From the NCBI GenBank assembly GCA_031263265.1, contig JAISGE010000146.1, positions 1 through 20,002 of the forward strand: a stretch of DNA of 20,002 nt, in the 5' to 3' direction. The notes below the pieces were generated by a model. It did no database searches and was not told where the DNA came from. It saw nothing but the letters and a program-made list of their open reading frames with translations. Made by a program: the position numbers and the translations under genes. The stretch comes from Treponema sp. GTDB lineage: Bacteria > Spirochaetota > Spirochaetia > Treponematales > Breznakiellaceae. Positions 1-8,811 of this stretch are shown piece after piece (the first letter of the stretch is position 1; each line of letters starts with the position of its first letter).

Positions 1-36
1 TGCACCAGGCTGCTCGGCGTTTCTTGTGGAGTGCGC

Positions 37-2850
37 TTACTTTCGGGGTTTTCTACCGGATTTCACCGGTTCTACCGGGGTTTTCCCGCGCTTGGGAGAC
101 CGGCTCGCGCTTGCCTTAACAGGCTTCTCCGCTACCGCAACCTTAGGCGGCCTGCCACGGCTTCTCTTGACCGCTTTTTCCTCTTTTTCTTTTCCTGCAT
201 TTCTGAGTACTGCTTGGGCTCCTGCAAGCCGGGCCAGGGGCACCCGGTAAGGAGAACAAGACACATAACTCAAGCCTGAACGATAGCAGAAATCAATGGT
301 TGCCGCATCGCCGCCATGTTCACCGCAGATCCCGATCTTAAGATGTTCATTGACCGCCCGGCCTTTTTCCACTGCGCCGTTAATGAGGACCCCCACCCCG
401 GCTTCATCAATGGTTTTGAAGGGATCTTCTGGCAGTATCGACTTTTCAAGATAGTCGGGCAGGAAAGAAGCCGCATCATCCCGGCTAAAGGCAAAGGTCA
501 TCTGGGTCAGATCATTGGTACCAAAGCTAAAGAAATCCGCATATTTGGCGATCTTATCCGCCCGGAGCGCTGCCCGGGGAACCTCGATCATAGTCCCGAT
601 TTTTATGGGGAGTTCCACTCCTGCTTTAGCAAAGACCGTCTTGATAATCTGCTCTGACCGAGGACGGATCAAGGCCAATTCTTTCTCATCACAAACAATA
701 GGGATCATGATCTCCGGGGCAAGGGGGATATGGTCATTGATGCAATCCACCGCCGCAAGGGCAATGGCCTCAACCTGCATATCGTAAATTTCCGGGTAAC
801 TTACCGCCAAACGGCAGCCCCGGTGACCGAGCATAGGATTTGCCTCCTTGAGCCTTTCAATTTTAGGCTCTAAATCCTTTACATTTACCCCGAGAAATTC
901 CGCGAGTTCGTTAGTCTCTTCTTCAGTATGAGGAACGAATTCGTGGAGCGGTGGATCCAAAAGCCGGATGGTTACGGGTCTGCCTTCCATGGCTTTAAAG
1001 ATACCCACGAAATCCTTACGCTGGAGCGGCAGGATCTGTTTCAAGGCTTCTTGCCGTTCTTCGGGAGTATCCGCCACAATCATGGAACGGAAGTGAATGA
1101 GCTTGTCCTTTTCAAAGAACATGTGTTCAGTCCGGCACAAGCCTACCCCTTGGGCGCCAAACTCAAAGGCCCGCTGGGCATCTTCAGGCAGGTCCGCATT
1201 GGTCCTGACTTCAAAGCCCTTGATCTTTCCCCGTGCCGAGGCAGTGCGGATTTCGTCACACCATTTGAGGAAGGTCTGCATATCTGGAGTCATATTTGGC
1301 TCAACCAGGGGGAGTTGTCCTGCATAGACCTCTCCTGTGGAACCATTAATGGTAATCCAGTCCCCTTCTGAGAACCGGGTATTCCCTATCACCACCTCTT
1401 TACCTTCCACAGACACCCCTTTGGCCCCTGCCACACAGGGAGTTCCCATGCCCCGGGCAACCACGGCCGCGTGGCTGGTCATGCCGCCGGTAGAGGTGAG
1501 GATCCCCTCGGAAACCACCATGCCTCCGATGTCTTCGGGGCTGGTATCCTGCCGAACCAGGAGTACCTGTTCTCCCCGAGCATGCCACGCTTCGGCATCC
1601 TGGGCAGAAAAGACGATCTTCCCAGAGGCTGCGCCTGGAGACGCATTAAGTCCCCGCGTCAAGGAGACCGCGCTTTTCAGGGCTTCTTTATCGATCATGG
1701 GATGGAGGAGTTGATCCAGGTGTTCCGAACTTACCCGGAAAATAGCGGTCTTCTTGTCGATGAGTTTTTCCGCCACCATGTCCAGGGCTGATTTAACCGC
1801 TGCCGCACCGCTCCGTTTACCGTTCCGGGTTTGGAGCAAAAAGAGTTTTCCCTGCTGAACCGTGAATTCCATATCCTGCATATCCCGGAAATGCTTTTCT
1901 AGCCGGTTCTTGATTTTCACCAGCTGATCGTAGATCGGTTTATTTTCCTGTTCCAAGGCAGCAAGCTTCTCCGGAGTCCTGATACCGGCCACCACATCTT
2001 CTCCCTGGGCATTCATAAGATATTCCCCATAAAAGACATTTTCGCCCGTGGAAGGATCCCGGCTGAAACATACCCCGGTTCCCGAATCATTGCCGAAATT
2101 ACCGAAGACCATGGATTGCACATTGACCGCAGTCCCCTTGATATTTTTAATCCCATTGAGTTGCCGGTATTTAATAGCCCGCTCGTTCATCCAGGAACCA
2201 AACACTGCGTTGATGGCACCCCAGAGTTGTTCTAGAGGATTTTGGGGAAATTCGGCATTGGTATATTTTTTAACGATTTTTTTATACTGACTTACCAGTT
2301 CTTCTAGATCCTTTTCGTCTAATTCCGTATCCAATTGCACTTGCCGGGATTGTTTTATAGCGGTGATGGCTTTCTCAAAAGCCTCACTAGGCACGTGCAT
2401 GACCACATCCCCGTACATCTGAATAAACCGGCGATACGCATCCCAGGCAAACCGGGGATTACCTGCCTTTTGTGCTAATCCATAGACCGCCTGATCGTTG
2501 ATCCCCAAATTGAGAATCGTATCCATCATCCCCGGCATGGAAACCGGAGCACCAGAACGGACCGAAACCAGAAGCGGATCCACAGGATTTCCCAGTTGTT
2601 TTCCCATCACTTTTTCCAGTTTCTTGAGTTTCTTTAACACATCCGCTTCAAGCCCCTCAGGATAGCGTTGTTTGTTTTCGTAATACGCTGCACAGACTTC
2701 CGTAGAAATCGTAAACCCCGGTGGTACGGGAATTCCTAGGTTGGTCATCTCCGCCAAATTTGCGCCCTTGCCGCCCAGGATATCCCGCATCCCGGCGTCA
2801 CCTTCAGCTTTTCCTTCACCGAAGAAAAAAACCTGTTTTTGCTTTGCCAT
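37..2850 (-). CDS. ppdK: pyruvate, phosphate dikinase with basic AT-hook-like C-terminal tail
   Basis: Cytosolic enzyme interconverting pyruvate + ATP + Pi and PEP + AMP + PPi, commonly used in PPi-dependent glycolysis or gluconeogenesis of anaerobes. The 937-residue protein has the full family layout. An N-terminal ATP-grasp nucleotide-binding region (about 1-350) contains GGKGANLAEM at 27-36. The swivelling phosphohistidine domain has GGMTSHAAVVARG with catalytic His460. The C-terminal PEP/pyruvate TIM barrel has GTNDLTQMTF at 777-786 and ICGEHGGD with active-site Cys842. The family normally ends near ARLAGAQA (about 880). Here about 55 extra residues follow, rich in Lys, Arg and Pro, including RGRPPK at 898-903, which resembles an AT-hook core. 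The start ATG at 2850 has a GGAGG Shine-Dalgarno 9 nt upstream. It is transcribed away from the 3129 gene. Identification is very secure; the role of the tail is unknown. Confidence 0.97.
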   Translation of the reverse strand: MAKQKQVFFFGEGKAEGDAGMRDILGGKGANLAEMTNLGIPVPPGFTISTEVCAAYYENKQRYPEGLEADVLKKLKKLEKVMGKQLGNPVDPLLVSVRSGAPVSMPGMMDTILNLGINDQAVYGLAQKAGNPRFAWDAYRRFIQMYGDVVMHVPSEAFEKAITAIKQSRQVQLDTELDEKDLEELVSQYKKIVKKYTNAEFPQNPLEQLWGAINAVFGSWMNERAIKYRQLNGIKNIKGTAVNVQSMVFGNFGNDSGTGVCFSRDPSTGENVFYGEYLMNAQGEDVVAGIRTPEKLAALEQENKPIYDQLVKIKNRLEKHFRDMQDMEFTVQQGKLFLLQTRNGKRSGAAAVKSALDMVAEKLIDKKTAIFRVSSEHLDQLLHPMIDKEALKSAVSLTRGLNASPGAASGKIVFSAQDAEAWHARGEQVLLVRQDTSPEDIGGMVVSEGILTSTGGMTSHAAVVARGMGTPCVAGAKGVSVEGKEVVIGNTRFSEGDWITINGSTGEVYAGQLPLVEPNMTPDMQTFLKWCDEIRTASARGKIKGFEVRTNADLPEDAQRAFEFGAQGVGLCRTEHMFFEKDKLIHFRSMIVADTPEERQEALKQILPLQRKDFVGIFKAMEGRPVTIRLLDPPLHEFVPHTEEETNELAEFLGVNVKDLEPKIERLKEANPMLGHRGCRLAVSYPEIYDMQVEAIALAAVDCINDHIPLAPEIMIPIVCDEKELALIRPRSEQIIKTVFAKAGVELPIKIGTMIEVPRAALRADKIAKYADFFSFGTNDLTQMTFAFSRDDAASFLPDYLEKSILPEDPFKTIDEAGVGVLINGAVEKGRAVNEHLKIGICGEHGGDAATIDFCYRSGLSYVSCSPYRVPLARLAGAQAVLRNAGKEKEEKAVKRSRGRPPKVAVAEKPVKASASRSPKRGKTPVEPVKSGRKPRK

Positions 2851-3128
2851 TACGCATTGCCTCCGTTACTCAAATTGTTTCTGTACTATGATCGATAATA
2901 CATAGTTTTACCGATACTTCATGGTACCTGTACTGGCCGATATACTTCATTCTGCTCTTTTATTTCTATTGTTGGTTGCGGTAGTCGCACCTTCTTCCTC
3001 ACCCATGATACATGAATGAGCAATTATAATCGTATGATACTACAGATAGACAGTTTGCGCAAGATAAGCTGAATTAATATGGGGAAACCCCGTTGATTTC
3101 TATTGCTTAGCAAGGTATAGTTCTAATT
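2851..3128. promoter_or_regulatory. divergent intergenic control region
   Basis: 278 bp between the divergent ppdK and the 3129 gene, AT-rich and with no plausible gene. It holds the good plus-strand promoter listed separately, with an 11-nt perfect hairpin GGGGAAACCCC (3081-3091) just before its -35 box. For ppdK I see only a weak minus-strand candidate: TTGCGC at 3062-3057, a 17-nt spacer, then TATCAT at 3039-3034. That would give a leader of roughly 175 nt. The ppdK Shine-Dalgarno (GGAGG) is near 2860-2864. The ppdK promoter is a guess. Confidence 0.5.
3093..3121 (+). promoter_or_regulatory. sigma70-like promoter giving a near-leaderless transcript
   Basis: TTGATT (3093-3098), a 17-nt spacer and TATAGT (3116-3121) form a close match to the consensus. 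The expected transcription start, 6-8 nt after the -10 box, falls at about 3128, immediately before the ATG at 3129. No Shine-Dalgarno lies upstream of that ATG. The boxes are visible in the sequence; the leaderless character is an inference from spacing. Confidence 0.6.
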
Positions 3129-4907
3129 ATGGAAGAAGACAGAACGTTCCATAATCTGGTATCTCAAATGTCGGCGGAGGAACGAAACACTCTTCTGGCG
3201 AGTATTTCAGATAAATATACCTTTTCACAAGAGCCTTTGTATGAGGATAGCCACCAGGATCGTGCCACAGACACGCCTGTATCGGTTGAAACCCAATTTA
3301 CCCGCCTGCCTTGGTATCGGTATATATGGTTTTTTATCCTCAGTTTATTTAAGACCACTACGCCAGAGAAGGCATTCCAGGAAAACCGGATGTCCAAATT
3401 AGGCAGGGAAATAGGCAGCCGGTTTCCAGGAACCTATGACTATAAACGGAATTTGCTGCTTCCCCTTTTTCATAAAGCGCTGACGGACTTAAAAGATGGA
3501 GCCCGTTTTTTTTATACTGCTTTGGATTCCAGCGTACAGCGGGATAAGGGTGCTTTCTATGCTTTCCTTGCATCCCTTGAAATGGAAGATATACACTCCC
3601 GGATACAAACTGAAACAGCTCCCCAGCGGATCAGCGAAAAGTACCCTGATTCCACTGAAATGGAATGGCAGCAACTGGCTATTCACGAGCTGGAGGAAGC
3701 CCTGGTTACCATTACCGACGAACATCGGCAGGCCATGTATGATAATGTCCGGTCGTTATACTGCCTCAAGGAATTGGCGGGTTTTCTATACGATAGACTC
3801 TTGCTCACCTTTGAATTTGAACCTTCCCTGCAAGGTTCAGTCTGTTCTGTCAGGGTAGTAAAGGACCAGTTATGTACTTTAAATAATATCTTATATTCCT
3901 TTAAATATCCGCCCTCTATGGCGCTGATAGAATCCATGTTTGCGTTTATCCTCAATGAGCAGGAATATGATGCGGTTGAACTTCAGAATATTCTGGCAAA
4001 AGCTGAAGATGCCCTGACATCCATCCGGGCATTTAACCGGCAGATTCCCCTTACCCTCATACTCCGTTGTGCAAGCCAGGATGTACGCCTGGAACCAGAG
4101 GTAATATCCGGCGGCGAGGACTGGTTTATGGCATTCCATGACTATTGGAAGGAGCACATTGAGGAACAATTTACGATCTTCAAGCTAGAGCGCCAGCGGA
4201 AGAAGCTCTTTGAATCTTTCACCTACTTTCTAGGGGGGAAACCGTTGCAGATCCTCGAATATGTCGAATCTGAATCCAACCCTGATGGTATGCCCGTATA
4301 TGGTATTTTTAGCCTTTCTTTTTTAAAGACTTTTTACTCCGTTGTGTTTATAACCGAAATTAATGGGGTACTGCGGGATATTCTGCTCAACGGGGATTTT
4401 CAAAACCGGGAACACCGTACTACCTTTACCGGATATTATAACAATATCATTAAGCTTGAAGAGGATATCGAGCGATTTGATTATAATCTTTCCGCATCAG
4501 GAGCCTATGGGAAGCGGTACACGCAAGGAAGTGCAGAGGCATCGATCTCGGTAAAACGGCGAAAAATGCAAGTAGCCGTTGAAGAGGCTTCCGCTGAGGC
4601 GGAAGAAATTATCGTCCGGACAAAATCCTCTATTGAAGGACTTCTTACTATTTTAGAGGCGATCATTCATAAAGATCGGGACGGAAAATATACCACCCTG
4701 GTAAACATGTCCCGTTTCATGGAACGGAATAGCCAACCCGGGGGAGGCCCTTCGGGGAAAAAAGAGGAGCAGCGCACCCAATCCTTATCAGGACAAAAGG
4801 GAGCTGCTTTTATTACGGATGTCGTTGAGGTCATACAGAAATTGCAGCAGACCCTGCACATCTTGGTGGATATAGATGTTACCGAACTGGATAACACCTC
4901 CCTATAA
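3129..4907 (+). CDS. spirochaete-type hypothetical protein (DUF5312-like)
   Basis: 592-residue protein of unknown function. Its position beside ppdK and its overall look resemble the treponemal family I recall as DUF5312; the family number is from memory and not verified. No signal peptide is visible. A short aromatic/hydrophobic stretch at about 61-74 (PWYRYIWFFILSLF) could touch a membrane but is short for a transmembrane helix. Most of the rest looks helical and charged, with an Ala/Glu-rich helix around 480-505 that may form a coiled coil. A Gly/Pro/Lys-rich flexible segment (about 538-555) precedes the C-terminal helix. The ATG at 3129 lacks a Shine-Dalgarno and sits at the predicted transcription start. 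The 3' end overlaps the annotated start of pgeF by 32 nt, so the two are probably co-transcribed. No catalytic motif is recognised. Confidence 0.75.
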   Translation: MEEDRTFHNLVSQMSAEERNTLLASISDKYTFSQEPLYEDSHQDRATDTPVSVETQFTRLPWYRYIWFFILSLFKTTTPEKAFQENRMSKLGREIGSRFPGTYDYKRNLLLPLFHKALTDLKDGARFFYTALDSSVQRDKGAFYAFLASLEMEDIHSRIQTETAPQRISEKYPDSTEMEWQQLAIHELEEALVTITDEHRQAMYDNVRSLYCLKELAGFLYDRLLLTFEFEPSLQGSVCSVRVVKDQLCTLNNILYSFKYPPSMALIESMFAFILNEQEYDAVELQNILAKAEDALTSIRAFNRQIPLTLILRCASQDVRLEPEVISGGEDWFMAFHDYWKEHIEEQFTIFKLERQRKKLFESFTYFLGGKPLQILEYVESESNPDGMPVYGIFSLSFLKTFYSVVFITEINGVLRDILLNGDFQNREHRTTFTGYYNNIIKLEEDIERFDYNLSASGAYGKRYTQGSAEASISVKRRKMQVAVEEASAEAEEIIVRTKSSIEGLLTILEAIIHKDRDGKYTTLVNMSRFMERNSQPGGGPSGKKEEQRTQSLSGQKGAAFITDVVEVIQKLQQTLHILVDIDVTELDNTSL

Positions 4908-5751
4908 CCATAACCGGGATTTTACCGGGCTTGGGACTAGAGACCGGGAATTCCATATCTATCCTTTTCATCTGGTCTTTCAAGAAGAAACCACAGCGTG
5001 GTTCTCCTTTATTATGGATGGAGAAGCCCTTGCACCCCAGGGGGAAAACAGCAGTATTGCTTGTGCGATTTCTTCTCGAAGCGCCGGTACGATGAGCTTT
5101 AAGGTCCCTGCAGCTACGCTGCATCGGCATCGCTGGTATACATCCTTGGGGGTAGATCCAGGGCAAGTTTTCACCTGTACCCAGGTTCATTCCCGGGAGG
5201 TCCTCGCGCTTGAACCGGAAAGCCCCCATGAAGGGCCTTTCGCAGATGGTATGATAATCCAGGATCCCAGGTCTTATCTTGTTGTAACCGTGGCGGATTG
5301 TCTGCCGGTGTATTTATACGATACTGAAAGCCGCGGTTTTGGCTTGGTCCATTCCGGGTGGAAGGGAACGGGTATTGTGATCAAGGCCCTCCAACTCATG
5401 GAAGCCCGCTGGCATACCCGGCCTGAAGCAGTGGCTGCAGTGCTCGGCCCCTGCATTGGTTCCTGTTGTTACCAGGTTGAAGAAGCACGGGTTCAGGGCT
5501 TTGAACAGGAGTTTGGCGGCCCTGATGGCGCGTATCCTTTGGGGCCAGTGGTCAAAGGATCTGCCCTGGATCTCCAAGCAGCCAATGCCCGGCTCTTAGT
5601 TAATGCGGGGGTACGGCATATTGCCTTATGCCAGGACTGTACCTTCATGGACGAACGGCTGGGATCCTTCCGCCGGGAAGGCCCCTCCTATACCGCTATG
5701 GCGGCCCTGGTAGGGGTCTTGCATCCTCACGAGAGAAAAATCCGTTTTTAA
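4876..5751 (+). CDS. pgeF: PgeF/YfiH laccase-domain (purine nucleoside phosphorylase/polyphenol oxidase) family protein
   Basis: Member of the multicopper-polyphenol-oxidase-like YfiH family. Known activities include purine nucleoside phosphorolysis, adenosine deamination and peptidoglycan editing (removal of misincorporated residues). The metal triad is visible: His105 in CTQVHSRE, Cys142 in VADCLPV and His159 in LVHSGWKG. The family signature GPCIGSCCYQV follows at 191-201, and the C-terminal catalytic-site region CQDCTFMDERLGSFRREG ends near 269. The 291-residue length is somewhat above the usual 240-260 because the N-terminus starts inside the upstream gene. The ATG at 4876 has a weak GGTGG 6 nt upstream, and a later start is possible. 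It sits between the hypothetical gene and argS in one operon. Family assignment is firm; which reaction it performs here cannot be told. Confidence 0.92.
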   Translation: MLPNWITPPYNHNRDFTGLGTRDREFHIYPFHLVFQEETTAWFSFIMDGEALAPQGENSSIACAISSRSAGTMSFKVPAATLHRHRWYTSLGVDPGQVFTCTQVHSREVLALEPESPHEGPFADGMIIQDPRSYLVVTVADCLPVYLYDTESRGFGLVHSGWKGTGIVIKALQLMEARWHTRPEAVAAVLGPCIGSCCYQVEEARVQGFEQEFGGPDGAYPLGPVVKGSALDLQAANARLLVNAGVRHIALCQDCTFMDERLGSFRREGPSYTAMAALVGVLHPHERKIRF

Positions 5752-5760
5752 GGAACTACC

Positions 5761-7524
5761 ATGCTTACGTATAAAGAATCTTGGAAAGCCCGGATTGCCG
5801 CGGCTTTAAACACCCTCTTGCCAGAATCAGCGCAAGGGTCTATTGATCCATCCCAGGTGATCGCTGAAGTTCCCCCGCAACCGGAACTGGGGGATCTGGG
5901 TTTTCCCCTGTTTCCCTTTGCTAAACTGCTCAGGAAAAGCCCGAGCAACATAGCCCAAGCAGTAGTGAGTGTCCTGGATGTTCAGGGAACAACTGAACCA
6001 GGAGACCGCTATAGTGCAGAAGGCCCTTACGTGAATGTACGCCTCCATCGGGGAAGGTTTGCCCAAGCCCTGTTTGCGCTTCTTTTGGATGAAACCCATC
6101 CTTACGGCAGACCCGAAACCCTCAAGGGTTCCCGAATCATGGTGGAATTTTCAAGCCCTAATACCAATAAGCCGCTCCATTTAGGGCATCTCCGCAACGA
6201 CATACTGGGAGAGAGTATTTCCCGGATCCTCATGGCCTGCGGGGCTGAGGTACGGAAGGTCTGTATCATCAACGACCGGGGTGTGCATATCTGCAAGTCC
6301 ATGCTCGCCTATAAAGAAGCGGGGAAGGGTCAAACCCCTGCATCCGAAGGGATTAAAAGCGATCATTTTGTAGGAGACTGGTACGTTAGATTCCACCAGA
6401 TGAGCCGTGAGGATCCCCAGGCAGAGGTCCGTGCCCAGGCACTGCTCCGCCAATGGGAGGCAGGTGATCAGGAGACCGTGGCACTGTGGACCAGGATGAA
6501 CGCATGGGCCGTTGAAGGTATCAAGGAAACCTACCAACGTACCGGGATATCCTTTGACCAGTTTTACTTTGAAAGTCAAACCTATCTAAAGGGAAAAGCC
6601 GAGGTGCTCAATGGATTGGAACAGGGCCTTTTCTATAAGGAAGCTGATGGGGCAGTCTGGGTGGATCTGAGCGCAGAGCAACTGGACAAGAAAGTGCTCC
6701 TCCGTAAAGACGGTACCTCGCTGTATATCACCCAAGACATCGGTACCGCGATTTTCCGGTATCAGGACTGGCCGTTTGATCGCCTGGTCTATGTGGTGGG
6801 TTCGGAACAGCAGTACCATTTCAAGGTCCTGTTTAGTATCCTGGAAAAACTCCGGTTTGAGTGGGCAAAAAACTGTTTCCATCTTTCTTACGGCATGGTA
6901 CATCTTCCTGAGGGTAAGATGAAGAGCCGGGAAGGCACGGTGGTAGACGCCGATGATTTGTTAGACCGCCTCAAATCCCTGGCCCTCAAGGAAATCCGGG
7001 ACAAGGAACGGGAGGAAGCCCTGGGAGACCCTGAGGCCACCGCGGAAAAGATCGCGCTTGGAGCGTTGCACTATTACCTGCTCCAAGTATCTCCGGTAAA
7101 GGATATGCTCTTTAAGCCTCAGGAATCTCTGGCTTTTAACGGTAATACCGGACCCTACTTACAGTACATGGGAGCCAGAATTTCTTCGTTACTTCATAAA
7201 CAGGAGCAGCGGAAGCACGCGGGGGAAGAAACCGGAACCTTAAGACCGGAATTGCTTGTTGAGGATGCTGAATGGGAACTCCTTAAGACCTTGGGCGAGT
7301 ATCCCGAGGTCGTGGCCGAAGCCGCGGAACGGATGGATCCTTCCTTGCTGGCGACTTATCTCTACGAACTTGCTAAAGCCTTCAGCCGTTTCTATCACGA
7401 TTGCCCTATTCTGAATGCCGCACCTGACCTAGCAGCCACCCGGATTGGTCTTTCCCAAGGGGTGGTCCGGGTGCTTCAGGACGCCCTGTATTTGACGGGC
7501 ATCCCCTTTTTAGCCATGATGTAA
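5761..7524 (+). CDS. argS: arginyl-tRNA synthetase
   Basis: Class I aminoacyl-tRNA synthetase charging tRNA-Arg in the cytosol. The 587-residue protein has the usual order. An N-terminal Arg-tRNA-synthetase-specific domain (about 1-115) is followed by the Rossmann catalytic domain, with NTNKPLHLGHLRN carrying the HIGH-type motif HLGH at 140-143. The KMSKS-equivalent KMKSREG is at 386-392. TGPYLQYMGAR at 463-473 opens the C-terminal helical DALR anticodon-binding domain, which ends in the typical LTGIPFLAMM-like terminus. Length fits the family (550-600). A Shine-Dalgarno AAGGA overlaps the pgeF stop, 6 nt before the ATG, so it is translated from the pgeF operon message. Its stop lies 26 bp from the convergent rnc stop, with no clear terminator between them. 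Confidence 0.97.
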   Translation: MLTYKESWKARIAAALNTLLPESAQGSIDPSQVIAEVPPQPELGDLGFPLFPFAKLLRKSPSNIAQAVVSVLDVQGTTEPGDRYSAEGPYVNVRLHRGRFAQALFALLLDETHPYGRPETLKGSRIMVEFSSPNTNKPLHLGHLRNDILGESISRILMACGAEVRKVCIINDRGVHICKSMLAYKEAGKGQTPASEGIKSDHFVGDWYVRFHQMSREDPQAEVRAQALLRQWEAGDQETVALWTRMNAWAVEGIKETYQRTGISFDQFYFESQTYLKGKAEVLNGLEQGLFYKEADGAVWVDLSAEQLDKKVLLRKDGTSLYITQDIGTAIFRYQDWPFDRLVYVVGSEQQYHFKVLFSILEKLRFEWAKNCFHLSYGMVHLPEGKMKSREGTVVDADDLLDRLKSLALKEIRDKEREEALGDPEATAEKIALGALHYYLLQVSPVKDMLFKPQESLAFNGNTGPYLQYMGARISSLLHKQEQRKHAGEETGTLRPELLVEDAEWELLKTLGEYPEVVAEAAERMDPSLLATYLYELAKAFSRFYHDCPILNAAPDLAATRIGLSQGVVRVLQDALYLTGIPFLAMM

Positions 7525-7550
7525 GCAGTTCTGGGAACAGATTCACGGGG

Positions 7551-8378
7551 CTAAAGGATTGAGCTATCCTTGCCTTGGGGTTCAGGATTAATAAGATGCT
7601 CATAGGCAATCTTGGCGGCTTCCTGTTCCGCGTTTTTTTTGTTTCGTCCAGTCCCTGGTCCAAAAACCTGTCCCTTGACCGACACTTCCATCCAAAAGAA
7701 TCGATCATGATCAGGGCCTGAACGCTTTAACAGGCGGTAAACCGGACAGGTTTTATATACATGCTGGGTCAATTCTTGTAAAAGCGATTTATAGTCCAGA
7801 TAGTGCCGGTTATCCAAAACCCGGTTTATTTCAGGGAGCATAAGACCGCTTACAAAGGTATAAGCCACCTTATACCCTGCATCAAGGTACAAGGCGCCGA
7901 TCAGGGCTTCCAAGGCATCTGCTAGGATTGCCTTTTTGGTTCTTCCCCCAGAAAGGTCTTCCCCATGGCCCAATAAAAGGAGGGTATCGATCTGCAATTC
8001 CCGGGCAATCCCGGAAAGGGTATCCTCGGAAACTACCACAGACTTGATCTTTGCCAAGTCACCTTCAGTTTTATCGCTTAATTTTTCATACAGTAAGGAT
8101 GCGGTTACCGCGCCTAAAATGGCATCACCGAGAAACTCAAGCCGTTCATTGTTATGTTTATAACCCACTTCATTGGAAACCGAGCGATGGATTAAGGCGA
8201 GATTTAAAAGCCCCAGATTTTTGAACTTGCTGATTTTGAACTTGCTCAACAGAACATTCTGAAATGCGGTCAATACCTTTCTTCTTCCTGGATCTACTTC
8301 AGGAAGTTCTTGTCGAACCAAACCATAGGACTGAAGTAGTGATTCACCCTGGAATTGGCTCGTCATACTTGCCATCAT
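7551..8378 (-). CDS. rnc: ribonuclease III
   Basis: Double-strand-specific endoribonuclease that processes rRNA precursors and some mRNAs. The 275-residue protein carries the signature ERLEFLGDAILG at 78-89. The metal ligands E78, E81, D85, D154 and E157 have the same spacing as E. coli E38/E41/D45/D114/E117. A double-stranded-RNA-binding domain covers about 195-264 (YKSLLQE... NKKNAEQEAAKIAYEHL). It is about 50 residues longer than the 226-residue E. coli enzyme, mostly through an N-terminal extension of about 40 residues. SKFKISKFKN (45-54) looks like a small in-frame duplication. There is no good Shine-Dalgarno at the ATG at 8378; Met2 or Met5 are alternative starts. It follows acpP on the same strand after 106 bp containing a strong hairpin, and probably shares the rpmF promoter. 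Confidence 0.96.
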   Translation of the reverse strand: MMASMTSQFQGESLLQSYGLVRQELPEVDPGRRKVLTAFQNVLLSKFKISKFKNLGLLNLALIHRSVSNEVGYKHNNERLEFLGDAILGAVTASLLYEKLSDKTEGDLAKIKSVVVSEDTLSGIARELQIDTLLLLGHGEDLSGGRTKKAILADALEALIGALYLDAGYKVAYTFVSGLMLPEINRVLDNRHYLDYKSLLQELTQHVYKTCPVYRLLKRSGPDHDRFFWMEVSVKGQVFGPGTGRNKKNAEQEAAKIAYEHLINPEPQGKDSSIL

Positions 8379-8443
8379 TTTCGCTTATTTTCACACAAAC
8401 CAAGTCCATAAGCCTTAAACCGGAAAAAATGGACGCTGCACAG

Positions 8444-8476
8444 GATTCCAAGAGCCAGGTACCTGGTCTTGGAATC
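8444..8476 (-). other. long perfect-arm hairpin between acpP and rnc
   Basis: 33-nt inverted repeat centred on GGTACC. In the minus-strand RNA it gives a 10-bp lower stem, a single bulged C and a 4-bp upper stem closed by a GUAC tetraloop. It lies just after the acpP stop and about 65 nt before the rnc start. No U-run follows directly (a run of six T occurs about 15 nt later), so it is a poor intrinsic terminator. It could be an mRNA processing or stability element, possibly a substrate of the RNase III encoded next. Structure is seen; function is inferred. Confidence 0.65.
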
Positions 8477-8484
8477 ACCAAGAG

Positions 8485-8721
8485 CTACTGCTGCTGGGAT
8501 TTAATAAAATCGTAGGCATCCCTGACCGTTTCAAATTCATTGGCCTTTTCATCGGGGATCTGAATACCCATGAGTTCTTCGATGGCATAAACCAACTCAT
8601 AGGTATCGAGACTATCTGCCCCCAGATCTTGACGGAAGGAAGCATCCATAGTGATCTTCTCTGCATCAATCTCCAGTTTTTCCGCAATTAGCGCTTTTAT
8701 CTTATCAAACAATGGATCCAT
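8485..8721 (-). CDS. acpP: acyl carrier protein
   Basis: Small acidic carrier that holds growing fatty-acyl chains on a 4'-phosphopantetheine arm during fatty acid synthesis. The 78-residue protein matches the family length and carries the attachment motif GADSLDTYEL, with Ser37 as the modified residue. The helix II/III sequence (ELVYAIEELMGIQIPDEKANEFETVRDAYDFI) is typical. A GAGGG Shine-Dalgarno lies 9 nt before the ATG at 8721. The order rpmF-acpP-rnc on one strand matches the common bacterial fatty-acid/ribosome cluster, here without the fab genes. Confidence 0.97.
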   Translation of the reverse strand: MDPLFDKIKALIAEKLEIDAEKITMDASFRQDLGADSLDTYELVYAIEELMGIQIPDEKANEFETVRDAYDFIKSQQQ

Positions 8722-8811
8722 CTAAAATATCCCTCTTCTGCTCCATAAAAATAATGGTTTTTGTTTTAGGAACCACTGGCCCACCCCTACAGGATGGTGC
8801 CAAAACCTTGT

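Noticed and set aside
928..1371. Plus-strand frames of 100-147 codons inside ppdK
   Set aside because: They are antisense to a fully conserved enzyme and show no recognisable protein features.
7525..7550. Bidirectional terminator between argS and rnc
   Set aside because: Only a weak 4-5 bp inverted repeat (GTTC/GAAC) without T-runs is visible.
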